A stretch of DNA of 64,000 nucleotides from Methyloceanibacter caenitepidi (GTDB lineage Bacteria > Pseudomonadota > Alphaproteobacteria > Rhizobiales > Methyloligellaceae): contig NZ_AP014648.1 of NCBI RefSeq assembly GCF_000828475.1, forward strand, positions 1,178,001 through 1,242,000, written 5' to 3'. Below, piece after piece: positions 54,490 to 63,833 of this stretch. Made by a program: the position numbers and the translations under genes. The notes under the pieces were generated by a model. The model had not been told where the DNA came from and made no database searches. It saw only the letters and a list, made by a program, of their open reading frames with translations. Within the stretch, counting starts at the first letter, position 1, and each line of letters opens with the position of its first letter.

Positions 54490-55733
54490 AGCCAGCTTCC
54501 CAGGCGCTCATATAGAGACGGCTCTGAATTGATTCGCACGGTCGGAACCACCGACATGCCAGGACCAAGCGCAACGTCATTCGGCGGGTCGTCGATGATG
54601 ATCTTTACGGGCACCCGTTGAACGATCTTGATGTAGTTGCCAGTCGCGTTCTCGGCAGGCAGGAGCGAGAACGCGGTCCCCGAACCGGATTGGATGCTGG
54701 CGACATGGCCATGGAAAACCCGCTCCGGGTAGGCGTCGACTTCCAAGTTCGCGCGCTGGCCAGGTCGTATTTTGTCGAGCTGCGTTTCCTTGAAGTTGGC
54801 CGTAACCCAAATCTCGTCCGGTACGAACATGCTGAGATCCGTGCCCGCCTCGGCCAACTCGCCAACCGCGGCGCTGAGTTGCACGACGTGCCCACTCTGA
54901 GCGGCCGTGACCGTCGTGTAGGAAAGATCGAGTTCCGCCTTGTCCCGTGCGGCCTTTGCTTGGGAGAGATTGGCGTCCGCGCTCTTCAACTGAGCCTCTA
55001 GCGACAGCATCTGCCGCTGTGCCAAAACTAGAGAGGCTCGCGCGCTTTGCACGGCAGCCTCCTGTTGATGGAACTGGGAGGTATGCTCCTGAGCATTTTC
55101 AATAGGGCCCCAGCCGTCCTTGGCGAGCTTCTGGTAGCGAGTGGCTTGTTCCTGAGCAAAAACGAGCGCCGCCTGTGCCTCCGTTAGCTGAGCATCGGTC
55201 GCGGCGATCTTGGCCTTTTGAACTTCGATCTGGGCTTTGGCCTGCGCAATGCTGGCGTTCCCAGCGTCCACGCGCGCATCGGCCTGTTCAAGGGCTATGC
55301 GGTATGGACGGTCATCGACCCGCGCGATCACGTCGCCAGCGCGAATGTGCTGATTATCGGTCACGTTGACGTGAGTGAGATAGCCCGAAACTTCGGGAGC
55401 GACGGCGAAGTTTCGAGCCGCGATGAAGGCGTCGTCGGTCGACTCGAAGCGATCCGCGTAATCCAGGTACAGGTATCCGCAGATTGCGATCACGACGACG
55501 GTTGTGAGTGTAGCCAGGGATGCCCTGGGATGCTGGCGCACCAGCCTCGTGCCCCAGCTGTCACGCCGGCCAGGGGAGGGGCTGGCTCCTTGGTCGTCGT
55601 TCTGCGGTGCGCCGGTGCCAGACGCCTCGTCGTTGCCGCCGGGGCTTGGCGCGCGCGCCTCCTGTGTGCCTCGTGCGGCTGGCTCCGCGTGTGAGGTGAT
55701 TTGGCCGTCAGGGTCGTGTGTGGGCGACTCCAT
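54486..55733 (-). CDS. emrA: HlyD/EmrA-family membrane fusion protein
   Basis: 415 aa. One TM segment (about 75-95) with a proline-rich cytoplasmic N-terminus, a long coiled-coil hairpin (about 140-290) flanked by lipoyl-like halves (APEVSGYLTHVNVTDNQ and TTVTAAQSGHV), and a beta-barrel end. First gene of the emrAB pair. The N-terminal 70 residues are longer and more charged than usual. Confidence 0.86.
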   Translation of the reverse strand: MESPTHDPDGQITSHAEPAARGTQEARAPSPGGNDEASGTGAPQNDDQGASPSPGRRDSWGTRLVRQHPRASLATLTTVVVIAICGYLYLDYADRFESTDDAFIAARNFAVAPEVSGYLTHVNVTDNQHIRAGDVIARVDDRPYRIALEQADARVDAGNASIAQAKAQIEVQKAKIAATDAQLTEAQAALVFAQEQATRYQKLAKDGWGPIENAQEHTSQFHQQEAAVQSARASLVLAQRQMLSLEAQLKSADANLSQAKAARDKAELDLSYTTVTAAQSGHVVQLSAAVGELAEAGTDLSMFVPDEIWVTANFKETQLDKIRPGQRANLEVDAYPERVFHGHVASIQSGSGTAFSLLPAENATGNYIKIVQRVPVKIIIDDPPNDVALGPGMSVVPTVRINSEPSLYERLGSWL

Positions 55734-56091
55734 TCTTCAAGCTCCAGATTCCGAAAGGAAGCAGTCCCGTCTGTTCGATGGGCCGCGAATAGGTGCATTG
55801 ACGACATATTATGTTTGGGTTGGGAGTTGACTAGGTCTGCATTGCCATGGACGGCGGCATCTTGCTCCTGCGCCGACCGTTTTGAGCGATCCGATCCTCA
55901 GCGCCGGATTGCGCCTCGCCGGTGTTTATCTGCTCGTCCGCCGATTCCAGCGCACTAACGAGCAAGTCTACGCAACCCTGCGCCAACGCGAATGAGGGCT
56001 GCTGCCTAGATTGATGGCATCGAAATTACGCTAGAGAGGCTGCGCCCATTGACGCTCCATGCTTCTAGCGATCAACATCAAGGAGCTCACG
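55734..56091. other. Intergenic region upstream of the hydrolase
   Basis: About 360 bases. One plus-strand frame reads LSAGLRLAGVYLLVRRFQRT and NEQVYATLRQRE-stop (about 55880-55995), which looks protein-like and may be the tail of a lost gene, but no family can be named. The emrA promoter must also lie here. Confidence 0.35.
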
Positions 56092-56934
56092 ATGCCTACG
56101 ATCACGATGACTGACGGAACCGAGATCTACTACAAAGACTGGGGAGACGGTCAGCCGATCGTCTTCAGCCATGGCTGGCCGCTCAGCGGCGATGCGTTCG
56201 AGGACCAGATGTTTCACATGGCCTCGCGCGCCTATCGCTGTATTGCCCATGACCGCCGCGGGCACGGACGCTCGAGCCAGCCCTGGACGGGCTACGACTA
56301 CGACACCTTCGCCGATGACCTTGCGACGCTGATCGATACGCTTGACCTTCGAGATGTGGTCTTGGTCGCGCACTCGATGGGTGGCGGCGAGATCGCCCGC
56401 TACATCGGCCGCTATGGTACGGACCGGGTGTCCAAGGTTGTCCTGATTGCCGACGTCACGCCTCTGATGCTCAAGACGGACTCGAATCCGAACGGCACGC
56501 CGATGGAAGCGTTCGATGGCATCCGCGACGCGATTGTCACGAACCGTACGCAGTTCTGGAAGGATGTCAGCCTCCCGTTCTTCGGCTACAACCGGCCCGA
56601 TGCCAAGGTCTCCGAAAGCGTGCGGGATTGGTTCTGGCTGCAGGGCACGCAGGCGAGCTTCAAGGGCACCTACGATTGCGTGAGGGCGTTCTCGGAGACG
56701 GACTTCACCGAAGACCTGAAGAAGATCGACGTGCCCACGTTGATCCTGCACGGCGACGACGATCAGATCGTTCCCATTGCCGCGTCAGCGATGCTTTCCT
56801 CGAAGCTGATCAAGGGCGCGACCCTCAAGGTGTACAAGGGCGCCCCGCACGGGATGTGCACCACACACAAGGATCAGGTCAATGATGACCTGCAGGCCTT
56901 CGTCGAGAACACCATGGAGGCTCTCGCCTCCTAA
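56092..56934 (+). CDS. Alpha/beta hydrolase, non-heme chloroperoxidase type
   Basis: 280 aa from MPTITMTDG (AAGGAG upstream). The catalytic triad is S95 in AHSMGGGE, an Asp in HGDDDQIVP (222-224) and H253 in APHGM. GHGRSS and [10 protein letters not shown] (oxyanion hole) are also present. Members act as esterases or perhydrolases; the halogenation name is historical. It ends with a good terminator (56956-56987). Confidence 0.87.
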   Translation: MPTITMTDGTEIYYKDWGDGQPIVFSHGWPLSGDAFEDQMFHMASRAYRCIAHDRRGHGRSSQPWTGYDYDTFADDLATLIDTLDLRDVVLVAHSMGGGEIARYIGRYGTDRVSKVVLIADVTPLMLKTDSNPNGTPMEAFDGIRDAIVTNRTQFWKDVSLPFFGYNRPDAKVSESVRDWFWLQGTQASFKGTYDCVRAFSETDFTEDLKKIDVPTLILHGDDDQIVPIAASAMLSSKLIKGATLKVYKGAPHGMCTTHKDQVNDDLQAFVENTMEALAS

Positions 56935-56955
56935 TAGGTATCACACGAGTGCAAG

Positions 56956-56987
56956 TGGGCGGAGGCCGCGGCCACCGCCCATTTTTT
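56956..56987 (+). terminator. Rho-independent terminator
   Basis: TGGGCGG (56956-56962) pairs with CCGCCCA (56975-56981), followed by six T. The inner AGGCCGCGGCCA may extend the stem. Confidence 0.85.
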
Positions 56988-57056
56988 CTCGTCTCGTATT
57001 TATCTGCGCCGCGCCGATTTAGCGCCGAAGTCCAATCCATTGGTGGGCTCGACATC

Positions 57057-57764
57057 TCAATTGACGATGTCTGGGTTGCTAGCCGGCCTGTTCAAACGGA
57101 ATGCACCGATCCCGACAACGGCGAGCGTTACGAGCAGAGGCAGTATCGGGGCATAGAGGGGCGCCACATCCAGAACCAAAAAGCAGCCCACGCTCGCCCC
57201 CGTTACGAGCGCTGCGAGCACGCTGGCTACGCGTGGAGCTTCATCCGTCGGCCTTGAGCCGACCAAGTCCCCGGTCAGGGCTACAAGGGTGAAGGTGGCG
57301 GCTGTCGTAAAAATGCCCTTCACAGCCAGTGAACGAACGGCTGCAGTCTGGAGCCCCATGCCCAGCGCAGATACAGCCAGCAGGACGGTCGTCAGCGTTT
57401 CCGCCGGTTGTGCGCCAGCGGCGAGCCAGATCACGAAAAACAGAAGCTGGGTGGTTGCCGTCAGCAACAAGGTGGCCGAGACACGCCAAGGCCAGAGCCC
57501 GGAACCTTGCTGTGTCGTGAAACTTGTTCCGAGATAGGAGCCGCACGCGAAGGCGCAAAGCGAGCTCAAGACGAAGGACAGGGCAGGTCCGTGTCCACTC
57601 ACAAGCCGCATGCCGAAGAAAACGAGATTTCCGGTCATGAACGCCGAAAATGTCTTGCCCAGGACCATGAAGCTGATGGCGTCGATCGCCCCGGAGGAGA
57701 AAGTCAGCGCCACGAGCAATGCGTCTCGTATCAACACGGCGGGCGGTTCTCGTGCCGTTGTCAT
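57057..57764 (-). CDS. DUF1275 (YoaK-like) membrane protein
   Basis: 235 aa with six membrane segments. AIDAISFMVLGKTFSAFMTGNLVF is the DUF1275 signature (shown in part), followed by FACGSYLG. Function unknown. A hydrolase terminator lies beyond its 3' end. Confidence 0.8.
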   Translation of the reverse strand: MTTAREPPAVLIRDALLVALTFSSGAIDAISFMVLGKTFSAFMTGNLVFFGMRLVSGHGPALSFVLSSLCAFACGSYLGTSFTTQQGSGLWPWRVSATLLLTATTQLLFFVIWLAAGAQPAETLTTVLLAVSALGMGLQTAAVRSLAVKGIFTTAATFTLVALTGDLVGSRPTDEAPRVASVLAALVTGASVGCFLVLDVAPLYAPILPLLVTLAVVGIGAFRLNRPASNPDIVN

Positions 57765-57807
57765 GCGTGTGCTCCCGATAGAGAGAAGCGCGCCTGTCTG
57801 TGTTCGC

Positions 57808-58074
57808 TTACCGCGAGCCCGCGCCGACCTGGCCGCTGCGGCAGCCTTTCATGAACTCCGACTTGGTGACCTTGCCGTCACCGTTCACGTCGAGGATGTG
57901 ATAGTCGACGATGTAGACGTCGGCCTGACCGCCCGAGGCGACAGCTCCACGGTGCTTGGTCATGCTCCAAACTTCGCCGCACTTGACCTTGTCCGGCAAT
58001 CGCGCCCCGCGATCGGCGACCGCCGCACCCGTCGCGCAAAGAAACATAACAACCGAGAAAACAATCCGCGTCAT
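57808..58074 (-). CDS. Small exported EF-hand protein
   Basis: 88 aa from the ATG at 58074, with a signal peptide (cleavage near AVADR). One canonical EF-hand loop, DVNGDGKVTKSE, near residue 68, preceded by a helix. Two cysteines could pair. It probably binds calcium in the periplasm. A single EF-hand suggests dimerisation or a structural role. The long frame upstream of this ATG is not credible. Confidence 0.7.
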   Translation of the reverse strand: MTRIVFSVVMFLCATGAAVADRGARLPDKVKCGEVWSMTKHRGAVASGGQADVYIVDYHILDVNGDGKVTKSEFMKGCRSGQVGAGSR

Positions 58075-58362
58075 TTCAGTGCCTCCTATCGCACTCGAAG
58101 TTGAACCGCACCAACACGCTATCGAGTGAGCCAAACGGCGCTTTTCCGAAATTGCGCGGCGTGATGATCGCTTGCTGCCAAGCGATCGTGGCATGTCACG
58201 CCGCAGGCAGTGGAGGCCGGTCGCCGCGCGAAGCCAAGATGCGGTTGTCCGCAAAATTCGGCCGGTTCCAGCAAGCGTCGGCGAGCGTTTCGATCGCGCT
58301 CCGTTAAGGCTGGCGCGTGATAGACGCAAAGATGCGGCCAGCCATAGAGAAGGACCCTAGCG

Positions 58363-59529
58363 ATGACGAAGACGCCGAATGAAGCGACTACGAATGCAGA
58401 TCCGCAGCCCGTACGTGGCGACCGTGGGGCGCCGATCATGGGCCCTCGCAACGTCCCGATCGAGCGTGAGAATCCCGACCTACTGGCGTCGCCCTACACC
58501 GACCAGGGCACCGTCCCCAACATGAAGTTCCCATTCGCCGCGGCGCGCAATCACATCACAAGCGGAGGGTGGGGCCGCGAGGTCACGGCGCGAGAGCTGC
58601 CTGCGGCAAAAACCCTCGCCGGGGTCAACATGCGGCTCAAGCCAGGAGGCATTCGCGAGATGCACTGGCACGCGGAGGCGGAATGGGCCTACATGATTGC
58701 GGGCCGGTGCCGCATCACCGCTGTCGATAATCAAGGCCGCAATTTCATCGACGACGTCGGGCCGGGCGATCTGTGGAACTTTCCGGCTGGAATTCCTCAC
58801 TCGATCCAGGGGCTCGAGGAGGGATGCGAATTTCTGCTCGTTTTTGACGACGGAAATTTCTCGGAGAACGAGACCTTCCTGCTGACCGATTGGTTCGCAC
58901 ACACGCCGCGAGATGTTCTTGCCAAGAATTTCGGCCTGCCCGAGTCGGCCTTTGACCGCATTCCCACGGACGTTGAGCATACGCGCTGGGTATTCGCGGG
59001 CGATGTCCCCCCGCCCATTCAGTCGGATGTTGTCCAGTCCCCTGCGGGCACCGTTCCGACCAGGTACAGCTATCGATTGTTGGAACAGGAGCCGATCAAG
59101 ACCCCCTACGGGCAGGTCCGTATCGCGGATTCGTCCAACTTTCCTGCAGCGAGCACGATCGCTGCCGCGTTGGTGGAGATCAACCCTGGGGCCATGCGCG
59201 AACTCCACTGGCATCCCAACGCCGACGAGTGGCAGTACTACGTCAGCGGCAAGGGGCGCATGACGGTGTTCTCTCCTGGCAAAGCGCGCACGTTCAATTT
59301 TCAGGCCGGTGATGTCGGCTCCGTTCCATTCGTCAATGGACACTATGTCGAGAACGTCGGCGACGAGGTCCTGCGCTACCTGGAGGTCTTCCGCGCCCCG
59401 AGGTTCCAAGACATCTCGCTCAATCAATGGATGGGTTTGTCCCCGCGGGAGTTGGTCCAAGCACATCTCAACCTGGACGGTGAAAGCGTGGCGAAGCTCC
59501 GCAAGGACAAGCCCATACTCGCAGGTTAG
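58363..59529 (+). CDS. oxdD: Bicupin, oxalate decarboxylase family
   Basis: 388 aa with two cupin domains. Mn-binding motifs: HWHAEAEWAYMIAG in the first (about 100-113) and ELHWHPNADEWQYYVSG in the second. This matches oxalate decarboxylases (oxalate to formate and CO2). There is no signal peptide, so it is cytoplasmic or peripheral. Formate production would suit a methylotroph, but oxalate as substrate is a family inference; the active-site lid cannot be judged. It is 3 nt from the di-heme peroxidase gene, an unusual partnership. Confidence 0.8.
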   Translation: MTKTPNEATTNADPQPVRGDRGAPIMGPRNVPIERENPDLLASPYTDQGTVPNMKFPFAAARNHITSGGWGREVTARELPAAKTLAGVNMRLKPGGIREMHWHAEAEWAYMIAGRCRITAVDNQGRNFIDDVGPGDLWNFPAGIPHSIQGLEEGCEFLLVFDDGNFSENETFLLTDWFAHTPRDVLAKNFGLPESAFDRIPTDVEHTRWVFAGDVPPPIQSDVVQSPAGTVPTRYSYRLLEQEPIKTPYGQVRIADSSNFPAASTIAAALVEINPGAMRELHWHPNADEWQYYVSGKGRMTVFSPGKARTFNFQAGDVGSVPFVNGHYVENVGDEVLRYLEVFRAPRFQDISLNQWMGLSPRELVQAHLNLDGESVAKLRKDKPILAG

Positions 59530-59532
59530 GCC

Positions 59533-61035
59533 ATGAATGCGCGACCCAGATTGGAAGTAATCATTGCGGTGGTTTGGGCGTTGGCCGTCGTTCTCGTCAT
59601 TGGTCCGCTAGCCGAAGCTCAGCCTCAAGGCTCCGGGCAGCCTAGCGTTCCGGCGCAAGAGATCGCCGAGGTGGAACAGCAAGTCGATAACACTGAAGCC
59701 AAGGCAATTGCAGGGGCTCCGTTCCTTTTGTCAGGGAGTCCGGAGAGGGTGCCCGCACTGGGCAAGGTCCTCTTCTTCGACAAGAACCTGTCGGTCAATC
59801 GCAACGAGGCGTGCGCGTTCTGCCATATGCCACAAACCGGCTATCAAGGTGCACTCGAAACTATCAATCTGAAAGGGGTCGCGCAGCCGGGTTCGGTCAG
59901 AACGCGCTTCAGCCTCAGGAAACCCCCGAGCGCGGCCTACGCCGTCTACTCGCCTCCGCTGATTTATGCAGACAAGCCTGGCGAAGCAAAATGTACCCAT
60001 TGCTTCATCGGTGGCAACTTCTGGGACCTGCGGGCGACGGGCCTCAGGCTTCAAAACGCAACGGCAATGCAGGCCCAGGGTTCGCCGCTGAATCCTACGG
60101 AGATGGCCAACCCTGATCCTGCCTGCGTCGTGCGGCGGATTTCTGAGCGACCCTATCGGCCGTTGTTCGAGAGCATCTGGGGGCCACGGTCTTTCGCAAT
60201 CACGTGGCCCGACAATGTTGACGCGATATGCAGCCGGCCGAACAACACTCCCGACTCGGCCATTGGTTCAGAGGTACCAGGTCCGGAGAGTACGCCTGCT
60301 GTCGTCGCGCTGGAGCCTGAGGACCGTGCCCGCGTTCAATCGACCTTCGACCAGATGGCGAGATCAATCGCTGCTTTCGAGAAGTCGCCCGAGGTCAGCC
60401 CGTTCTCGTCGAAGTTCGACGCTTTTCTGGCGGGGAACGCCAATCTCACCCCCGCAGAGCGTCGCGGCTATGGGCTCTTCACAGGAAAGGCAAACTGTGA
60501 CGACTGTCATGTGCCGACCGGCCAACGTCCCTTGTTTACCGACAACTCGACGTCGAATCTTGGCGTGCCGCGCAATCCAGAGCTCGCCTACTACAAGGAG
60601 ACCGCAGCCGACGAATTTGGCTACGTCGCCAATCCCGTCGGCGACGCCTTCGTCGATCTTGGCGTCGGAAACTTCCTGAGAAGTCCGGAGAACGCAGACA
60701 AGGCCTGGAAGACGGTTGCAGCGGAATTCGACGGCCGTTTCCGTGTGCCAACGCTTCGCAATGTCGACAAGCGCCCCCGAGATGACTTTGTGAAGGCCTA
60801 TGGCCACAACGGTTATTTCAAGAGCCTTAAGGAGGTCGTCCACTTCTACAACACGAGGGACGTGCTCCCCCGGTGTGCACCTGGCGCACGAGGGGAGAAG
60901 GTCTCGTGCTGGCCGGCTCCCGAGGTCCCACAGAACTTGAGCAAGAGCTGCTGTAACCTCGGCCTCTCGGATTCGGACGAGGATGATCTCGTCGCGTTCT
61001 TGAAGACGCTCACGGATGGCTATGTAGGGAACTAG
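59533..61035 (+). CDS. Di-heme cytochrome c peroxidase/MauG-like protein
   Basis: 500 aa with an N-terminal signal/anchor (about 8-29). Two heme c sites: CAFCH (94-98) and CDDCH (322-326). A third CxxC at 154-157 (CTHCF) lacks the His. The size is larger than the usual 320-380 aa CCP. It reduces H2O2 in the periplasm with electrons from small cytochromes, or oxidises an organic or protein substrate (MauG-like). The tight link to the bicupin suggests joint expression. Confidence 0.8.
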   Translation: MNARPRLEVIIAVVWALAVVLVIGPLAEAQPQGSGQPSVPAQEIAEVEQQVDNTEAKAIAGAPFLLSGSPERVPALGKVLFFDKNLSVNRNEACAFCHMPQTGYQGALETINLKGVAQPGSVRTRFSLRKPPSAAYAVYSPPLIYADKPGEAKCTHCFIGGNFWDLRATGLRLQNATAMQAQGSPLNPTEMANPDPACVVRRISERPYRPLFESIWGPRSFAITWPDNVDAICSRPNNTPDSAIGSEVPGPESTPAVVALEPEDRARVQSTFDQMARSIAAFEKSPEVSPFSSKFDAFLAGNANLTPAERRGYGLFTGKANCDDCHVPTGQRPLFTDNSTSNLGVPRNPELAYYKETAADEFGYVANPVGDAFVDLGVGNFLRSPENADKAWKTVAAEFDGRFRVPTLRNVDKRPRDDFVKAYGHNGYFKSLKEVVHFYNTRDVLPRCAPGARGEKVSCWPAPEVPQNLSKSCCNLGLSDSDEDDLVAFLKTLTDGYVGN

Positions 61036-61048
61036 GCACGCAGGCTTA

Positions 61049-61852
61049 TCAGGATTCTTGCCGGCCGGGACGAAGTGTCAGCTGTGCCTCTTTCGAGAAG
61101 GCTCGTGTCCGGAAAAGGAGCGTGGCGACGAGCCCCGCGATGCCCGAGGCGGTCAGGATCATGGCGACCACAATGAATTGGAAGATGCCGGCATAGACGG
61201 GGCTTGCACCGGAAACCAGCATTCCGGCCATGACTCCGGGGATCCAGACGAGACCCAGCGATTTGAGCATGTCGAGGCGTGGCAGAAGACTCGCGTAGAC
61301 CGCACTTTGCACGTAGGGCGCGACGGTCGCGCGGGGTTCGGCGCCGAGCGACAAGCCCGCTTCGATCTGGCCGACATGTGACGTCACATCGGACTTGAAC
61401 CGCTCCATCGCCTGAGCGGCCGCGTTCATAGCGTTAGCGATGATCATACTGCCTACCGGCACAAGCACGGTCACTTCAGGGGTGATCGCATGGGTGACGA
61501 GCATGAAGGCGATCACGACGCTTGCGCCGGCGCCGACCGCGTAAAAGGCGACGAGCAACGCGTCGTCGATATCGGGAGCTCGCCGTGACGCGGTAAAGGC
61601 CGCCGCGAATGTCATGGCGAGCAGGATCAGGGCCGAAGTAAGGACGCCTCCATGAAGGAGCAGGGACAACACAACCCCTACGGCCACCATTTGGACCAGG
61701 CCCCGGAGAAGGGAGAGGGTTGTCTCGCGTTCCACATGAACAGAGAAGCGCCGGCACAAGAGCACGAGGCTGAAGCAGAGCAAGATAGCCGCCGCCGCTT
61801 GCGCCAAGCTTAGCAGGATCTTTTGGTCCAGGCCTTGGACTAGCTCAGTCAT
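61049..61852 (-). CDS. fetB: FetB-like ABC permease (UPF0014)
   Basis: 267 aa with six or seven TM segments. Family features include RRAPDIDDALL and NAMNAAAQAMERFKSDV, and LKSLGLVWIPGVMAGMLVSG. Thought to act with FetA in iron export and stress resistance. It overlaps fetA by 8 nt. Confidence 0.82.
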   Translation of the reverse strand: MTELVQGLDQKILLSLAQAAAAILLCFSLVLLCRRFSVHVERETTLSLLRGLVQMVAVGVVLSLLLHGGVLTSALILLAMTFAAAFTASRRAPDIDDALLVAFYAVGAGASVVIAFMLVTHAITPEVTVLVPVGSMIIANAMNAAAQAMERFKSDVTSHVGQIEAGLSLGAEPRATVAPYVQSAVYASLLPRLDMLKSLGLVWIPGVMAGMLVSGASPVYAGIFQFIVVAMILTASGIAGLVATLLFRTRAFSKEAQLTLRPGRQES

Positions 61853-62564
61853 CTCTTAGAACCTCGTCAGTGGGGCCGATTTTTGCGAGTTTTCCACTCT
61901 CGATGATCATCGTGCGGCTGGCGACGCGACGAGCTTGCGCATTGCTGTGGGTCACGATCACGCAAGTCATGTGGCGTTCTCGGATGATGTCGCGAACCAG
62001 AGTCTCGATTTCCAGCGCCGTGGATTCATCGAGTGCAGATGTCGGTTCGTCCAGCAGAAGTATTTCCGGCTCGTTCGCCAAAGTTCGGGCAATGGAAACC
62101 CGTTGGGCCTCGCCGCCTGACAGATTGTCCACGTCTCTATCCCCGTATTCCGACAGGCCTACCCGCTCTAGGAGCGCATCGATCCGCGTATCCGGCAAAG
62201 ACTTGCCGCGTTGCGCGGGACCGAAGGCAACATTCTCCCCCACGGTTCCCGGGAACAAATAGGCAGACTGCATGACCATGCCGACGCGCCGGCGTAGGAT
62301 CTCTGGCGAGATGCTGCGATAGTCTTCGCCGTCGACTTTGACGACCCCGCGGGTCGGCTCGTCGAGCCGATTGAGCAGCCGCAAGAACGAGGATTTTCCC
62401 GATCCGCTGGGCCCGACGATCGCGAGGACGTCGCCCTTTTTCACTTGGACGCTGATATTGTCTGTGAGGATCTTGCCGGGCACGGCCCGATAGACGTTAA
62501 CGGCTTCGAGCGCGAGGGGATGCTCGGCATTATTGCAGGGTACTTCGGCCATATTGGTGCGCAC
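61845..62564 (-). CDS. fetA: FetA-like ABC ATPase
   Basis: 239 aa. Walker A GPSGSGKSS, signature LSGGEAQR, Walker B ILLLDEP and H-loop VTHS are all intact. A downstream ATG at 62552 (MAEVPCNN) may be the true start. Pairs with FetB in the operon. Confidence 0.85.
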   Translation of the reverse strand: MRTNMAEVPCNNAEHPLALEAVNVYRAVPGKILTDNISVQVKKGDVLAIVGPSGSGKSSFLRLLNRLDEPTRGVVKVDGEDYRSISPEILRRRVGMVMQSAYLFPGTVGENVAFGPAQRGKSLPDTRIDALLERVGLSEYGDRDVDNLSGGEAQRVSIARTLANEPEILLLDEPTSALDESTALEIETLVRDIIRERHMTCVIVTHSNAQARRVASRTMIIESGKLAKIGPTDEVLRDD

Positions 62565-62781
62565 AAGACGATGCAGGTTGCCATTTATGCCTCGCCTCTC
62601 GGCGAACTGTCATCCTTCCAAAAGGAATATCGCAGGGCACTCAATGGTTGAGTTGCCCTCTACGCGCTTCGTTCTGGGGCCCGGTCTCACTGCATGTCAT
62701 GGATCTCTGTTCGGACTCCAGGGTGAGGGCAGGAGAAACGAGGGTACGGAGGTGGATCACGTACCGCGATGAGGACCCAGG

Positions 62782-62824
62782 TGCTTCACCCCTAGAGTGG
62801 GAGGGAGACTCTAGGGGTGAAGCA
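62782..62824. repeat. Perfect 17-bp inverted repeat with G-rich loop
   Basis: TGCTTCACCCCTAGAGT (62782-62798) and ACTCTAGGGGTGAAGCA (62808-62824) are fully complementary around GGGAGGGAG. No T-tract follows. A partial echo (GGGGACTCTAG) lies at about 62845-62855. The hairpin is downstream of the repeat-protein gene, which reads away from fetA, and could serve as its terminator. Confidence 0.75.
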
Positions 62825-62871
62825 AGGTCGGAGCCGACGTGGAGGGGGGACTCTAGCCGGCGCCGATAATT

Positions 62872-63165
62872 CTACTCGGTGCCTTCGATGGCCTTGGCCT
62901 CCATTTCGGAGTCAGTGGCCGGGGTTGGGCCGGCGCCAGACCTGCTGGCTGGTCCGGACTCGGTGCCCTCGATGGCCTTGGCCTCGCTCATCGAATCGGT
63001 GGCCTCGGTAGAGCCCGAGCCGGTCACGGCTGGGGGAGCCGACTCCATCCCCTGGATGGCTTCTGCCTCGCTCTTGGCGCTGTCCGCAGGATCTGCGGCG
63101 TACGCGCTGCCCGCCAAAGTCATGAAGACAAGTAGCGCAAGGACACTGCTCTTGTTGAATTGCAT
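62872..63165 (-). CDS. Small exported three-repeat protein
   Basis: 97 aa with a signal peptide (cleavage after AYA). The mature part consists of three copies of a SEAKAIEGTES-like unit (SEAEAIQGMES, SEAKAIEGTES, MEAKAIEGTE) separated by Ser/Pro/Gly/Thr-rich linkers. The last copy is cut at the stop. Acidic and probably disordered. No family is known to me. Confidence 0.6.
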   Translation of the reverse strand: MQFNKSSVLALLVFMTLAGSAYAADPADSAKSEAEAIQGMESAPPAVTGSGSTEATDSMSEAKAIEGTESGPASRSGAGPTPATDSEMEAKAIEGTE

Positions 63166-63311
63166 TTCATCACTCCTTTGATTCTTCCAATTCTGATGTT
63201 CACTCGTGAGATGTAACGCTTCAGTAGCCAGATACTCGTCGGTAATTGCGTAGACTTCTGAAAAACTGCGGCAACCCTCAATCGGCTCCGAAGGTCTCAG
63301 GCATTCCTCTC

Positions 63312-63833
63312 TTAGGTTGCGGATCCGGTATTGCGACCGGCCTCGTAGAGAAACCAGACACGGCGCTCTGCCTCGTCGATCCAGTTTTCGATAAGGCTGG
63401 TCGTCGCGACATCATTCTCTTCGTCACAGAGATTGTGGGCTTCGCGCATGCTCGTGATCAGTCGCTGATTGTCCATGCGGAGTTCGCCAAGCATGTCGGA
63501 AGGTTCGACGTAGGCCGCGTCGTTGTCGGGAATGCGCTGAAGCCGTGCGATCTCGCCGATCGAGTGAACGGTCATGCCGCCAATCTTTCGAACGCGCTCG
63601 GCGATATCGTCCGTCGTGGCGAAGATCTGAGTAGCTTGGTCGTCGAACATGAGGTGATAGTCCCGGAAATGAGGCCCGCTGACATGCCAATGAAAGTTCT
63701 TGGTCTTAAGATAGAGAGCGAAGACATCGGCAAGCAGCGCATTCAGAGCACCGCCGATGTCTCGTGTAACATTGGCTCCCAGGTCGGTGGGCGTCCGCAG
63801 CGGAGCCTCCCGGCGCATTGCTAAGTCGTTCAT
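63312..63833 (-). CDS. dps: Dps-family DNA-protection ferritin
   Basis: 173 aa. The ferroxidase region NFHWHVSGPHFRDYHLMFDD is characteristic (His, His, Asp ligands), and the four-helix bundle length is normal. It stores iron and protects DNA from peroxide. Neighbouring fetAB and di-heme peroxidase genes support an iron/oxidative stress block. The rest of the window (63834-64000) shows nothing. Confidence 0.9.
   Translation of the reverse strand: MNDLAMRREAPLRTPTDLGANVTRDIGGALNALLADVFALYLKTKNFHWHVSGPHFRDYHLMFDDQATQIFATTDDIAERVRKIGGMTVHSIGEIARLQRIPDNDAAYVEPSDMLGELRMDNQRLITSMREAHNLCDEENDVATTSLIENWIDEAERRVWFLYEAGRNTGSAT

Noticed and set aside
54486..55733. TolC-type outer-membrane channel with the EmrAB pair
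   Set aside because: No such gene is present on either side, so it must be supplied from elsewhere.
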